64,000 bases of DNA from Acanthochromis polyacanthus (GCF_021347895.1 NC_067120.1:25033361-25097360), one strand, 5' to 3'. Positions 10,805 through 21,904 are shown, counted from the stretch's first letter. A program made the numbers and translations. The notes: a model not told the origin generated them from the sequence alone.

Positions 10805-11695
10805 TGCACCAAGGTAATCCCCCCAAAGCAGCAGCTTTAGTGTAATTCACGCCGCAGCTGTCCACTGCTGGAAGAATCGAGAAATTGTCCTGCACATGTT
10901 CAGCTACAGGAACAAATGTCATAGTAAATGAAAAACCACCAACACCACACAACCCTCCCTCCCCCAAGTGCACACTTACCCACACATGCTCACACATACT
11001 GTATAAAATCACACATGGTAGTGATGGCAAAGGCAGGTGGAAACTACCAGGGCTTTAATAGCACAGTGCATGACTGTGTTTGTACTGCTTGTGTATACAT
11101 ACACATGTATGTACATACATACATACAAGCACATGTACTAGTACTAATTGTACTAGTTTGAGTTGTAGATGTTTTGATTGTCCCTCACTTTTTGACAAAC
11201 CTTCAAAGGGCTTTTTTGAGCATTAAGAGGTGGTTTTAGGGTAAAGGTCAGAATCACACTGAGATTAGGGTAAGGAGCTAGGGAATGCATTATGTCAATG
11301 GATGCCTTTCCAAAGATAGTGATATAGTCATTCAATAAATCCAAAAGAACTGTGTGCATGCCTGAGTCTTTGCACACAATCAAATAATGAGAAAAACAAA
11401 ACGTTATAAATGTCTGTACCTATGTGTGAATTTAATTTTGGAATTTAAATTTATACCCCCTGTTCCAACAACTAAACTTAAACACAACATACATTAGCCT
11501 AAACATACTGGAGAGATCTAACACTTAAAGTGTAATCGGCTTATCTTTCATTAGCAATACTTCACCATCATTGGTTTTACTAAAGATACTAAGTTTACTG
11601 TAACTACATTATATTGATTATCTATTATTATTAACTTTTTTCATTATTAACTGTTATTATTTATTATTATATATTGATTGATCATTATATTGATT
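10805..11695. other. No recognised gene
   Basis: Only a short ACAT/TGTA-rich patch near 11097-11130 and A/T-rich sequence are seen. Confidence 0.3.
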
Positions 11696-11756
11696 GAATA
11701 TTATTATACTGAATTTCCCTTTGGAGATTAATAAAGTTATTGTATAGTATTATTAG
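11696..11756 (+). repeat. LINE-like 3' tail fragment
   Basis: TTTCCCTTTGGAGATTAATA then AAGTTATTG resembles the 3' end shared by several teleost non-LTR elements (the GAATTTCCCCTTGGGGAT-type tail). It is too short to classify. Confidence 0.35.
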
Positions 11757-12347
11757 GTTAAGAACCATTTGCATACTGTCTAGAGCAGCTGCTGAAAACA
11801 CCTGCTGAGGTTGGACAGATGTCATCAGGATGCAAAAATAGCATCATGCCAACTTTTTCCACCCCAAGGAAGTTTCGCCTTTGTTGACTTGAGTAATTTA
11901 TCCAGAGGTTAAAGGCTGCAACACTAGTGATAGTGATACGGAGACACCAAAAAGCTCAGCTAGAAAGATTTGCTAACTTTGGGCCACATCAATGCTAATG
12001 TTGGAAGCAGAGAAAATAAAGAAACACTGATCGATTTAGATGTTTCAGCTCTGGTTATGCCTTGTCATATTTTGTGAGGAGCAAATGAAAAGAAGATCCA
12101 CGACAATAAAAACATTTTAATCATGACAGAGGTAAAATGTTACTGTTTGCTGCAAATCAGGCAAAACAATGTACCTTCTCATCAACACTGGTAGTTTGAG
12201 AAGTTCAGAGACTGCGGCTATAACAAGAACAAAAGCTGTTCAAAAGTTTGGGGTCACTTATAAATGCCCTTATTTTTGAAAGAAATACAATTTTTCTCAA
12301 TGAAGATGGCATTAAACAAATCAGAAATACAGTCTAGATATTGTTAA

Positions 12348-13265
12348 AGCTGCTGTCCGGAGTTTGAATCGCAGCGTCTCCCAAAACACTGGTGGTCCCA
12401 CCCTCCCTCCGTCTGATTTCGCCCCTTTATTTGTGCACGCGCGCAGTACCTGAGAGAAGTGCCCGGAGTGCTGCAGCATCTTGCCTGTTTTGCTGTTTTC
12501 CACTCTTCTACATTTAGTACATTTAGTAAATAATAAAGGAATTACGTTAGAATGCTGTATTGAGTCTAACTTGTCCTAATACCAAAATAACATGAATCTG
12601 CTAGGACGAACGAGTAAAGTTTCAATATGTGATTACACTCGTGTATCCCTCTCGATGACGTTGTTTATCAAACTTCGTGCATTTACGCATGTATATGTGT
12701 TACATTGTTTATTTATTTCTATCTAGAGTTCAGAATTGCATGACTCCTCTGACGAAGAGTATGTCCCAGACGCCCCAACATCTTCCTCCAGAGGTCGGGC
12801 ATCTAAACGAAGCCGTCAGGCGGGCTATGGAGGCCGTGGTCGGGGAGCGACGCGAGCACCCCGAGCCAAAAAACGTCCTGCAGTCTCTTGGCCTGACAAG
12901 CCGTGGGATTGGTAACTTTTCTGGAAGTTGCTGATCCCTGATGCTCTCTCCTCCACAAGCAAAACAAATGTGCGTGCGGTTGCGTAGTGCGTAGCTTGCC
13001 CACCTCTGCATGGGCTTGCTTGCTGTGCGCGTAACCGTTGATTGACAGCATGACAAAGCTGAAGCTCGAACTTGATTGGTCGGCAGCGACCGGCGCTTTT
13101 TGGAATAACATGGGGGTCTATGAGAGGAAGGCGGAGCTCAGGAATAAATTTTCATATCGCGCTATACTAACTTTATATTATAGTATCGAACTAGACTAAC
13201 ACATTTAAGCTTTGTTAAAAAATGATACATAAATTGAAAACAAAGGGAAACTCCGGACAGCAGCT
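12348..13265. mobile_element. TTAA-target DNA transposon derivative inside MITE A
   Basis: Perfect 18-bp terminal inverted repeats AGCTGCTGTCCGGAGTTT are flanked by TTAA at 12344-12347 and 13266-13269. TTAA duplication is used by piggyBac and Kolobok transposases. The ends do not begin CCC, so Kolobok or a relative is more likely than piggyBac. At 918 bp it is too short for a transposase gene but keeps one exon-like segment (12727-12915). GC content is higher than the flanks. Confidence 0.8.
12727..12915 (+). pseudogene. Terminal-exon-like segment of a transposon protein
   Basis: After a pyrimidine/T-rich stretch ending TTTCTATCTAG, a plausible 3' splice site, a frame opens at 12727 for 62 codons to TAA 12913-12915. 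It has no initiating ATG. The residues run from an acidic start (SSELHDSSDEEYVPD) through a Gly/Arg-rich middle (YGGRGRGATRAPRAKKR) to a Trp-rich end (SWPDKPWDW). The layout is that of a last exon kept while the rest of the host element was deleted. I do not recognise the family. A short basic/RGG stretch could bind nucleic acid, but this is inference. Confidence 0.45.
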
Positions 13266-13404
13266 TTAATGCAGTAAATGACCATTCTAGCTGGAAATGC
13301 TGATTTTTAATGGAACATCTACATAGGGTTACAGAGGCCCATTTCCAGCAACCATCACTCCTGTGTTCTAATGATACATTGTGTTAGTTAATGGTATTGA
13401 AAGG

Positions 13405-13887
13405 TAGCCTAGCCGCGCTAGACAACCCAACGAATTTAATTCTCTGCCAGGGTGGGTCTAGTTACCCTCCATAAGGCTCGAGGTTGGATGCTCCTAAAAC
13501 TGGTCGGACGAATCACCATGAAGTGTAGAGTCAGAAGGCGGGCGTAACTAAGTGACGACAGAGGCGCGACGATTCTCTGCCAGGGTCGACAACAAAAACG
13601 ACAACAGTCATTGAGCTCCATTAGCACCGGCTCTGAATAATCTTTCTGTTAACATGTCTGTAATATACTTGAGCTTCACCCATTGACTGTATAAATAAGG
13701 CTTCACCGAACTCCCGCATCCTCTGATTTCCGGCGCTCTAGGAGCCTATTCGTTGCGCTGATTGGTTGTATACCTACCCAATTGCAGCAGAGTGATTTGA
13801 TAGACAACCTTTTAGCCCGCCTCCCTCCCTGTCGAGCGTGCCTAGACCCTTACGTCTTCAGAGCATGGGTCTAGCGCAGCTAGGCTA
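13405..13887. mobile_element. DNA element with 9-bp duplication inside MITE A
   Basis: The left end TAGCCTAGCCGCGCTAGAC and inverted right end TAGCCTAGCTGCGCTAGAC differ at one of 19 positions. Exact 9-bp ATTGAAAGG copies lie at 13396-13404 and 13888-13896. Nine bases fit a MULE-type transposase, although the ends differ from the 9876/21573 family. The interior repeats TTCTCTGCCAGGGT (about 13440 and 13573). There is no coding potential. Confidence 0.75.
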
Positions 13888-14035
13888 ATTGAAAGGTTAA
13901 TTGATGATTAAAAAACACTTATGCAATTATGTTAGCACATGAATAAGAGTGTGAGTTTTCATGGAAAACATAAAATTGTCTGGGTGACCCCAAACTTTTG
14001 ATCGGTAGTGTATGTTTACATATTATTATATTTAG

Positions 14036-14747
14036 TAGGGGTGTAACGAAATCTCGTGGCACGAAATTTCAAAATGACGAAATAAAATTCAAAGATGCAC
14101 AAAATAACACAAAATAAAAAACACGAAGGGGCGCCGCGCACCACTGAGACTGATGATTTTTGACCCTCCTCGCCTATCGTAGCAAAACACTCGCTTCAAA
14201 ACGGAGAAAGATGAGGTTGAGGAATTAGCTGATGCTCCTTCGTCAAATAAATCGGCTGTGGTTTCCTATGTAAATGACGAGAGAACGGTGAGAAGATTGC
14301 GGATAAAACAAAAACAGTGAGCAAAATATGCCACTACAGTTCGCTGTATACTGCGGCGAGTACAACTAGTTCACAGCTCAGACATTTATAGGTCTAGACT
14401 GCAGCTCCTAGGACTGCTATTTGTTTTCCTTTTCATTTAAGAATGTAGTTATCCTGATTGTTACAACAACAAAGCACTTTTTTTTATTGAGATTTTATGT
14501 TTGTATTTGCACTGTAGTCTAAATAAGGGGGAAAAAAATACAATTTTGTTTTTTATTTTGTACTGATGCAGCATTATTTTTTGTATGTCTGCACAAGGTA
14601 GAAAATAAAGAAAATGAGATTTTTGCATTATGTCCTACTGTTGGGGATTTTCCTTAATCTTTATTTCATATCGTGAGTATTTTGTATCGTGAACCCTGTT
14701 TCATATTTCGTATCGTTTGGTGAGTTGACCATTTCGTTGCACCCCTA
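14036..14747 (+). mobile_element. hAT element, internally deleted, 8-bp duplication
   Basis: The ends are TAGGGGTGTAACGAAAT and the inverse ATTTCGTTGCACCCCTA, with identical ATATTTAG at 14028-14035 and 14748-14755. The 8-bp duplication and TAGGG-type ends are hAT hallmarks. It retains a decayed BED zinc-finger region (14205-14390) but not the catalytic domain. Confidence 0.85.
14205..14390 (+). pseudogene. BED zinc-finger relic of a hAT transposase
   Basis: In frame 2 from 14210, DEVEELADAPSSNKSAV resembles the N-terminus of ZBED/hAT transposases. After a frameshift, frame 1 from 14314 gives TVSKICHYSSLYTAASTTSS then QLRHL, the BED finger pattern (K-x-C then S-x-L-x-x-H-L). The first Cys of the pair has become Ser and the frame is broken. 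BED domains bind the element ends. Confidence 0.6.
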
Positions 14748-15689
14748 ATATTTAGTGAACCACTTTGAAACAACAATATTCTTTTTTACCTGGATTAGTC
14801 TATCAACCAACATTTTTCTAATTAATAGGACAATTTGTCATAATTGCTCATCAGTTATAAAAAATTAACATAAAGAACATTTTTCATGAATTCAATTTTA
14901 CATGAACATCTCAAAATAATGATGTGTACCAGAAGTGCTGATCAAGCATTTTATTTAATTATTTATTCATTTATTTGATCAGGAACCATGCAATTATCAT
15001 AGAACTGATGCATTACATATAGAGTGTATAGCATTGAGCTAACTTTCAACTCCCAACCCTGGTTGGGCTTTTAGGTAAAAGTAGTCAAAAGACCAACAAC
15101 ACAAATAAAAACAGCACAGACACCATTAAAAACCTACAATCCCCACCCACCCACGCACACACACACACGCCATGTAGACCTTGTAGATGTCAGAAAAAAA
15201 GTTGTAGAGAAAAAGTTTTTAAATCTGCTATCCTATTAATTTCATTTGGTAGTGTGTTCCAGATGTGACAGTCTTTGATTGAAAAGACTGTCTATCCAAA
15301 TGTAGTTCTGTGGTAAGCTATTTTGAAATTGTTGTTGGTGGAGCTTCTGGTGACCTTGCTGCCATCCTGTCTCTGGATGAATCCACAGAGTGGCTGTGGT
15401 GCTGATTTACTGAGGCATTTGAAGATTCATTTGATGAAGCAAAGATCTACAGTATGAAGCTTTCAAAACTAAAAAAAAATAAAAAATTAAAATAAGACAT
15501 TGATGCCACCAAATTGTTTTTTTATCCATAATTAGATGGGGCTACTTGAACCAAAACTGTCAGACAGTATGAGATATGGGAGAAGATCAGAGCACGCATG
15601 TACAGTAGGGCTGCCTGGTTAGGAACATTATTTCTGATTAACTTAAAGCAGTTCAGATTTTTTGTAACTGTTTTTGAAATCTTTATGTG

Positions 15690-16450
15690 GAGATTAAATT
15701 TAAGTTAAGGGTCTGATACAACTCCAAGATACTTCAATTCTGTCACTGAAATGACAGAATTTAAGAATTGATACATTTTTCTGTCGATTCTGTTGATTTT
15801 GTATATTAACTTTAAAGCATTGTTGGTTTGATTTCCTAACTGAGAAGCACATAGACACTGTTTTATCCAGGTTTCATACAAGATGATTTTGAACAAGCCA
15901 CTCTTGGACCTTAACCATACATGATAACAGGACATCCACACCCTGTGCTGGTGTCTTAGTGGCCGTATATAGAACTGCATCATCTACATGAAGTTGACAT
16001 GTTGCAGTAGAGCAGTATAACAGAAGGTCATTAATGAAAAGGCTGAACAGTCAGGGACCAAGAATGGACCCAATGCCCATGTGGATATTTAAAAATGTGG
16101 ATGTGTCGTGATGAATTTGGACACATTGTTCTCAATTCTGCAAATATGATGTAAACCAATCTATTGTCTCAGAGGAGAAACCAAAAGAAACCAATTTGGA
16201 TGGAAGCACAGTATGATAAACAGTATCAAATGCCTTTTTGAGGTCAAGAAAAGCAGCTCCCACAACATTACCCCCATCCAGGCTCTGTTTAATATTGCCA
16301 ATGAGGCAACAGTTTGCTGTTTCTGTTGAGTGGCCTGGTCTGAAACCAAACTGGTGTGGATGAAGAAGCTCACTGTTCTGTAGATAGTCTATGAGTTGTG
16401 TAGCGATTACTTTTTCAAGAACCTTAGACAGGACAGGTAAAATAGAGACT
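15690..16450 (-). pseudogene. LINE RT domain, frameshifted (copy 1)
   Basis: Reading the minus strand downward from about 16365 gives HQFGFRPGHSTETANC, then FLDLKKAFDTVYHTVLPSKL, matching RT motifs. Near 16000 the catalytic box reads HVDDAVLY (a diverged YADD). The thumb region near 15750 includes LKYLGVVSD. Several frame changes and a stop separate these blocks, so it is inactive. Confidence 0.75.
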
Positions 16451-16455
16451 GGACG

Positions 16456-16905
16456 TTAGTTATTTATATTATCCTGACTTCCTGATTTAAAATCCGGTAC
16501 AATGACAGCCTTTTTCCAGTCAAATGGAAATTTACAAGATCTAATAGAGAGATTAATGAGATGAGTCAGTAGTTTGGTTAACCTGGTGGGTCCTTGGATC
16601 ATTTGTTGATAATTAATTTTAGTCAAAATGTTTTTAAATTTCTGTTTGTTATTTTTATCAGACCAGTTGATGTTGAAGTCCCCATAACATATCGTTTCTC
16701 TGTGAACTTCTAGTTGTTCAATCAGATCAACTAATTCATTATAGAAGGAAACCTTATGTGGATTGTACAGTACTGCACTGTTGAAATTCATTGTTGATGA
16801 GAGAATAACATTAACTGCTAGACATTCAAGGGGAGTATTCAAATTGACTAGCTGACATTTAAACTTTACTTTGATGTAAATAATTACACCTCCTCCCTTC
16901 CCAAC
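16456..16905 (-). pseudogene. LINE endonuclease fused in frame to RT N-terminus
   Basis: The segment reads KVSFYNELVDLIEQLE, then GDFNINWSDKNNKQKF and QQMIQGPTR (C-terminal half of an apurinic-like endonuclease, GDxNxNW motif). Then, with no frame break, it reads THLINLSIRSCKFPFDWKKA, the start of the RT region. In copy 2 these two points are about 1 kb apart, so an internal deletion here preserved the frame. The catalytic N-terminal half of the endonuclease is largely lost. Confidence 0.7.
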
Positions 16906-17070
16906 CTGTCTTTTCTAAAACAGTGATAACCTGGAATGTCTATCATGTTGGTGGGTATGTTTTTATGTAACCAGGTTTCTGATCAATGAGATCTACAAGT
17001 GTCTTAGCTCAGAAGGATATGTTCTATTTAATTTCAGACTGAATATTTCTCTTCATTTCTTGGACTAATA

Positions 17071-17689
17071 AACCCAGACTGAAGCCTGTCAGTATGTGTG
17101 TGTGTGTTACATTCCCAGTGTGTCAATGGTATTACTGAGCATTAGTGAACACATTTACCAACATGCCAGACAACTCTGGAAACATGCTGCGGTGTTCCTC
17201 TGCGTCTCACTGGTGAACAGTCAGCTGAGTTCAATGAGGCTGATGAAATTGAAGTCTAGAAACAAAAAAAAACGTTGCATTTTGTTAACATTTATAAATT
17301 TGTTATCCCCAACTCATGCTTTTAGATGTTAGCTCAACTATCTTTTCATTGTAAACAGTTAACTTGGCACAGTCAGATTGTGATAACAGTTGTATAAAGT
17401 CCTCTGTGGCTTTGCAGGGAATATTAAAATCTAAAAATACTCATGACTGAGGAGGTTTGTTCCAAAAAATGGTTAGAATGACAATCAGTGAATGAAGACA
17501 CAAACATTGCTTTAATCTCTGCCAATATTACAGAATGATCAGTGTTAATCACAAAGTGTTCTCATTTAGAACAAAGTGTCTGCAATCAAGTCTTAATCTG
17601 TGCAATCTGACAAAATCTTCTATTTTACCAACAGTGCATGTTAAGGTCTGGGATACAGTATATCAGACAACAAACTGTCAGTTCTCACA
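17071..17689. other. No recognised feature
   Basis: A/T-rich DNA with short incidental ORFs and no repeat I recognise. Confidence 0.3.
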
Positions 17690-18025
17690 GTCTAATATTT
17701 GATGTGGGAGAGAAAGGCAGGTGCAAAGACCTAAGCAACTTTGGCCTAATCGTCATAGTCAGACAGCTTGACAGAGCATCTGAAACAGCAAGGCTAGTGA
17801 GCAGTGGTGGGCACCTACCGAGTGAGTAAGCATTGTCAAGCAGCGGGATGTTGGGGTATATGCGAGTGAGATATAAAGGATTGACTGCGAACATGTTGGT
17901 GACAGATACCAGAGGGCACCTCAAAAGTCTGTAGAGTCAATGTCTTGGCAGAGGTGTTCTGAAGCAAAGGGGCCACCAGCATATTAAGCAGATGTGGTCA
18001 TAATTTTTAGGCAGTTTAGCCAATA
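17690..18025 (+). mobile_element. Tc1-like element remnant (internal deletion)
   Basis: The left part encodes KDLSNFGLIVIVRQLDRA then SETARLVSSGG, resembling the DNA-binding start of a fish Tc1-like transposase. The right part (GACAGATACCAGAGGGCACC near 17899, GCAGATGTGGTCATAATTTT near 17989) matches the 3' region I know from the same kind of element. The centre is missing. Ends are decayed and no TA pair was fixed. Confidence 0.5.
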
Positions 18026-18134
18026 TGGAGATCAATATTGGACATGAAACTCAAAAGACATGGATACAGTTCTTACATTGTCCAAAAGGAAATGGAGGTA
18101 CCAGGATTTTTAAAATGCTTGGCTCATATGAAAG

Positions 18135-18791
18135 TGTTGCGCCAGGGTTGGAAAACCCAGGCGTAGACACAGAGCTAAGACAATACAAAAAAAAGGGAAA
18201 CTGATTTGAGGGGAAAGTAAGCCAAACTCTACAAAAATTCACAACTAACAAAAAGTGGAAACCTACAAAAACGAAAGCAGAATTAACTAAACTAGCAAAT
18301 GGAGTATTCACAAGAATGGGGAGCTGAAAACAAAGGTGGATGGGGGCAGGCAGGCTCAGGCAATCTGGGAACCAGCAGGAGTCAAGGCAGGTTCACAGCA
18401 GACTGGAGACAGACGGGACCAGTGTGAATCCAGGGAGGGGTAAAGAGAGTCCAGGTAGGGGACTATGGCAGTCAGAAGATTAAGCAGGATTGGCGGTAGA
18501 ACTGAGTCCAAAAGAGGATCTGCAGTCTGTGGTCTGGCGGGGATTGAATGAATGAACTGGGCTTATGTAGGAGGAGGTGAATACTGACAGGTGAACTGAG
18601 TGAGCTAATCACCACAGTAGACACTCATCAGCGCAATCATCAGGTGGATCAGACAAGAAAGGGAAAGAGAGGATGAGTGAGAGCAAGAGAGAGAGAGGAG
18701 AGACAGAGAGATCAAGACAGACAGACAGACGCAGAGGGAAAAGGAGGGAGAAAGAGGGAGAAAGACAGGGGCTGGAGCAGGGATCATGACA
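18135..18791 (-). repeat. Probable solo LTR
   Basis: On the minus strand it runs from TGTCATGATCCCTGC to GGCGCAACA, giving TG...CA ends, with a CT-rich 5' part (GA-rich on the plus strand at 18650-18775). No internal retroviral domain is next to it. ATGAA occurs at 18128-18132 and 18792-18796 but leaves two extra bases on the left, so the duplication is uncertain. Confidence 0.45.
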
Positions 18792-18796
18792 ATGAA

Positions 18797-20243
18797 GACT
18801 AAAAGTCGGAACATCTTTGCCTCTGCTGATTTGATTTCAACCCCTGCTTTGTTATTTTATCTTTTCTTAGTGTCCCAAATGTTGTGAAAATATCAGATAT
18901 CAATATCAAATTGCTGGGGCATCCTTTAAAGTGCTGAAATATGTGTAAAATTGTTGAATGATTAAATACAAAGATACAGAGGGACGCCATTTTCACACCA
19001 TCAGACTTGCAGAGCATTTGGGTAACTTTTGATCATCCATGTCTGGTGTACATTCTCGCCAAATTTGAGCTCTGTCAGAGTTACCTCATTTGAGTTTATA
19101 GCTTTTGAAAATGTGTAAAATTCATCCAAAGTCATACAAAATATGACACATAATTCAAAATGCCCGACTTCCTGTTGTGTTTTAGACATGGTTGTGAATT
19201 ACATTTTTGTGTATCTTGATGAGTTGCAATACCTACCAAATTCCATTGCTGAAGGTGACTGTAGGTCGTGGTTGAAATTTTGCAGGTGCCACTGTTAAGC
19301 TATTTTGACCCACAAAACATACAATGCACACTTTCCATAAAATATCCAATTTTTTTTTTTTTGCTGGTCCTGATATATGTGCAAATTTTAAGATGTTTTT
19401 GAGTATTTTTAGGTCTTCAAAATGGCAATTTTAAATATGACAGGAAAATAATGAAAAATAATAAACCCATAGGTTTCAAGTGATAATAAAATAAAATAAT
19501 GTGAATCTTTACTAAAAATGACATTGTTCATTCCAAATATCTCTTTTTTCCTGCTGTTCAGCAGCAGATGCTGATGTTTGTGATGTGTAAAAGAAAGCCT
19601 GGTGTAAAGAATGCACTCCATGCTCATGTTTCTGGTCAATCAGCAAGTAGGCTACTAGTATTTTTTCAGCTTAAATATCCACATTTTTATCAACTGGACA
19701 GAACTACACTGGAAATTGGCTCTGAGAAATCTCTCATTTTACATTTCAGACATTTTGCTGGCACTCACCTATAACGACTGCTCAGCAGAGCAACAAGAGA
19801 GTTACAAAAACACGTCATGCTGTACGTGAACACCGGAGGATATTATTGTAGGTATACGTTACAGTATCAGAAGCAGATAGTGATCTACACTGGGGCATCT
19901 CAGTGAAATAGAGCCTCATCTGAGCCTGGCCACAGTCCACTGGTAAAAAAAAAAATCTCATGGTAAAAAAACAACAACTATGAGATCTCAGTGAACTTGC
20001 TTTAATCTTACTTTATATTTATATATTTGGGACCAAAATAGATTCACGAAAGAAAAGTAGCAAGTATTTTTTTCAGTTTTTTTAACTGCAGTATTTCATG
20101 AGAGCTCTGAGTTGGTGGAGAATTCCAGATCTTATGTCCTCCCACACAAACTCTGTGTGCTCAGTACAATCTTGAGTATTCATGAAACGCTCATCCTGAC
20201 ACATCTTTTCCTGACAAGACATACCCAGAGAAAGGTCACATAC
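18797..20243. other. No recognised gene
   Basis: A/T-rich DNA with poly-T/A runs near 19348 and 19949. The part at 18870-19340 has the look of an old interspersed repeat but I cannot name it. Confidence 0.3.
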
Positions 20244-20337
20244 CTGGGTCCGGGCCCTCAGTGACGCTCTGGACTAAAATAGCGTCATAAAGTCATCCAT
20301 CAAACAAGTGGGCCAAGGGTCAGTACTGCACTGTCAG
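20244..20337 (-). other. Candidate host exon (splice-bounded, minus strand)
   Basis: On the minus strand, TCTCTGGTTTTCCTCAG (strong polypyrimidine plus AG) ends at 20338. 94 nt later CCCAG is followed by GTATGT, a consensus donor. The interval is CpG- and GC-richer than its surroundings and matches no repeat here. All three frames have stops if the whole interval is used, so it would have to be untranslated, or start at the alternative AG (exon from 20330) and end inside at TAG. This is a weak lead only. Confidence 0.25.
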
Positions 20338-20622
20338 CTGAGGAAAACCAGAGAGATACAAGTCAAGTCAATGAGAAAATTCCAGAACACTCTTCAATTC
20401 ACACTGTGCACGTCTGCATTACACAATATTTCAGGTTGATATATTTCGTCTCAGCTAATATGTCAGTTCATTTCTGTCGAATCAGCTTGCAGAGACTTGA
20501 AAGACAATATATTGCCTTCAACGCAAAGTTAGAATTCGGCTCGGTGATGCATTGAAGAAAACTTTAAAAGCAACTGCATGTGATGCAGAAAATTCCCTGC
20601 CAAAAGCACTAAATGTCACAAA

Positions 20623-20985
20623 CACTACCAATCAAAACTTTGGGATCACCTGGGCAATTGCATGTTTTCCATGAAAACTCACATTTTTATTCATGTGCTA
20701 GCATAATGAATAAATGAATAATCATCAATTAGCTTTTCAACACCATTAGCTAACCCAATGTAGCATTAGAACACAAGAGTGATGGTTGCTGGAAATGGGC
20801 CTCTGTACCTCTATGTAGATATTCCATTAAAAATCAGCCATTTCCAGCTAGAAGTCATTTACCACATGAACAATGTCTAGCCTTTATTTATGATTCATTT
20901 AATGTTATCTTTATTAAAAAAAAACTTCTTTTCTTTCAAAAGTCAGGACATTTCTGAATGACTCCAACCCTTTGAACAGTAGTAT
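20623..20985 (+). mobile_element. Tc1-type MITE copy B
   Basis: It starts CACTACCAATCAAAACTTTG and ends in the inverse TTTGAACAGTAGTATA. The interior has CCATGAAAACTCACATTT and GGCCTCTGTACC like the other copies. Non-coding and uninterrupted. Confidence 0.8.
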
Positions 20986-21084
20986 ACATGTTGAAAAAAT
21001 ATGTGAATTTAGTTGTTTCTTGAATTAGAGGTGCTGCTGTTCAGTGTCCATGTACTGTCGCTGAATAAGACAACATCAACAAGT

Positions 21085-21490
21085 TTAAACAAGAAAAGCA
21101 CTCAGAGAGCGCGGTCCTCCGCCAAGGCATTGTGTCATTGTGTGATTTCCAACGGATAAGTTCCAATGAATGCGCAGCGGTCAAGTTGTAGTGGGGTCGC
21201 AATCATGTGATCATCAGCTGGCAGCGGACGTAGTGTTCACTTGTTGTCATAGCTACAGTGACGCTGTGCTGCTCTCTCGCAATGAAACAGAAATCTTTAA
21301 CAGATCCATGGATTCAGACTGTAAGCCCCATCACTGCCAAAGTCTAATCAATTGGTCCTTGTGTCACTTCTGACCTTTCCTGACAATTTCAGTGAAATCC
21401 TTTTTTAATAATGTTGCTAACAGACAGACAGACAGACAGACAAATGTACCCCGATTGTCACACAACTCCACTGCATTCCTTGGCAGAGAA
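21085..21490 (-). repeat. R1 dispersed repeat (unclassified)
   Basis: It shares GAAAAGCACTCAGAGAGCGC (21095), AATCATGTGATCATCAG (21201), ATCACTGCCAAAGTCTAATC (21329) and a (CAGA)n run (21421-21442) with copies elsewhere in the window. It ends near CATTCCTTGGCAGAG. No coding potential or clear terminal duplication. Confidence 0.7.
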
Positions 21491-21572
21491 TAAAGGTTCC
21501 TATTCAGCAGTGCATCGTTATGGAAAAACATCTTACTATATGATGAATCAGCCAGCCCATACTTTCAGCTTA

Positions 21573-21895
21573 GGTAGTTGCTAGAGGTACGGACCCGTAC
21601 CCGTAGCCTGTGGCCTACGGTTACGGCACTTTCCATTTGCCAATTAGATACACGAGATCTGGTCACGTGACTCCCGGTAGACGCTAGAGGTACGGACCCG
21701 TAGCATCGGTACTACAGGTACTGACCCTAAACCTAAACCTAACCCTAAACCCTAACCTTTGCTTACCTTTCAACAGTTTGCAGTGGTTAGCAGCTTCTTG
21801 ACTCGCGTACGGGTCCGTATGTGTCTGGCAAATGGAAAGTGCCGTATCCGTAGGCCACAGGCTACGGGTATGGGTCCGTATCTGTAGACACTACC
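21573..21895. mobile_element. MULE-like MITE copy 2 with 9-bp duplication
   Basis: Same family as 9876-10184, with a fuller left terminal repeat (CCCGTAGCCTGTGGCCTACG near 21600 and its inverse near 21849). Flanks TTCAGCTTA (21564-21572) and TTCAGCTGA (21896-21904) match at 8 of 9 positions. The telomere-like CCCTAAACC run is at about 21724-21757. Confidence 0.8.
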
Positions 21896-21904
21896 TTCAG
21901 CTGA

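Larger units (their letters stand above)
12232..14012 (-). mobile_element. Tc1-type MITE copy A, interrupted twice
   Basis: The end AAAAGTTTGGGGTCA near 12242 and the inverted end TGACCCCAAACTTTTGATC near 13985 belong to a fish MITE present six times in this window (A-F). Between them, conserved internal text (GGCCCATTTCCAGCAACC near 13337) reads continuously only after removing 12348-13265 (plus one TTAA) and 13405-13887 (plus one 9-bp duplication). The family is an internal-deletion relative of Tc1 elements, with TA target and no ORF. Confidence 0.75.
14936..17070 (-). mobile_element. LINE copy 1 (CR1/L2/Rex1-like), internally deleted
   Basis: Endonuclease and reverse transcriptase pieces lie in order on the minus strand. 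An A/T-rich tail (inverse of TTATTTATTCATTTATTTG near 14961) marks the 3' end. The copy is missing the block between the endonuclease and RT domains. It is related to copy 2 (23305-27420) but clearly diverged. Such elements move by target-primed reverse transcription. The 5' boundary is approximate. Confidence 0.7.

Noticed and set aside
10586..10812. Minus-strand Cys/Val-rich open frames
   Set aside because: They are translations of the (CA)n microsatellite.
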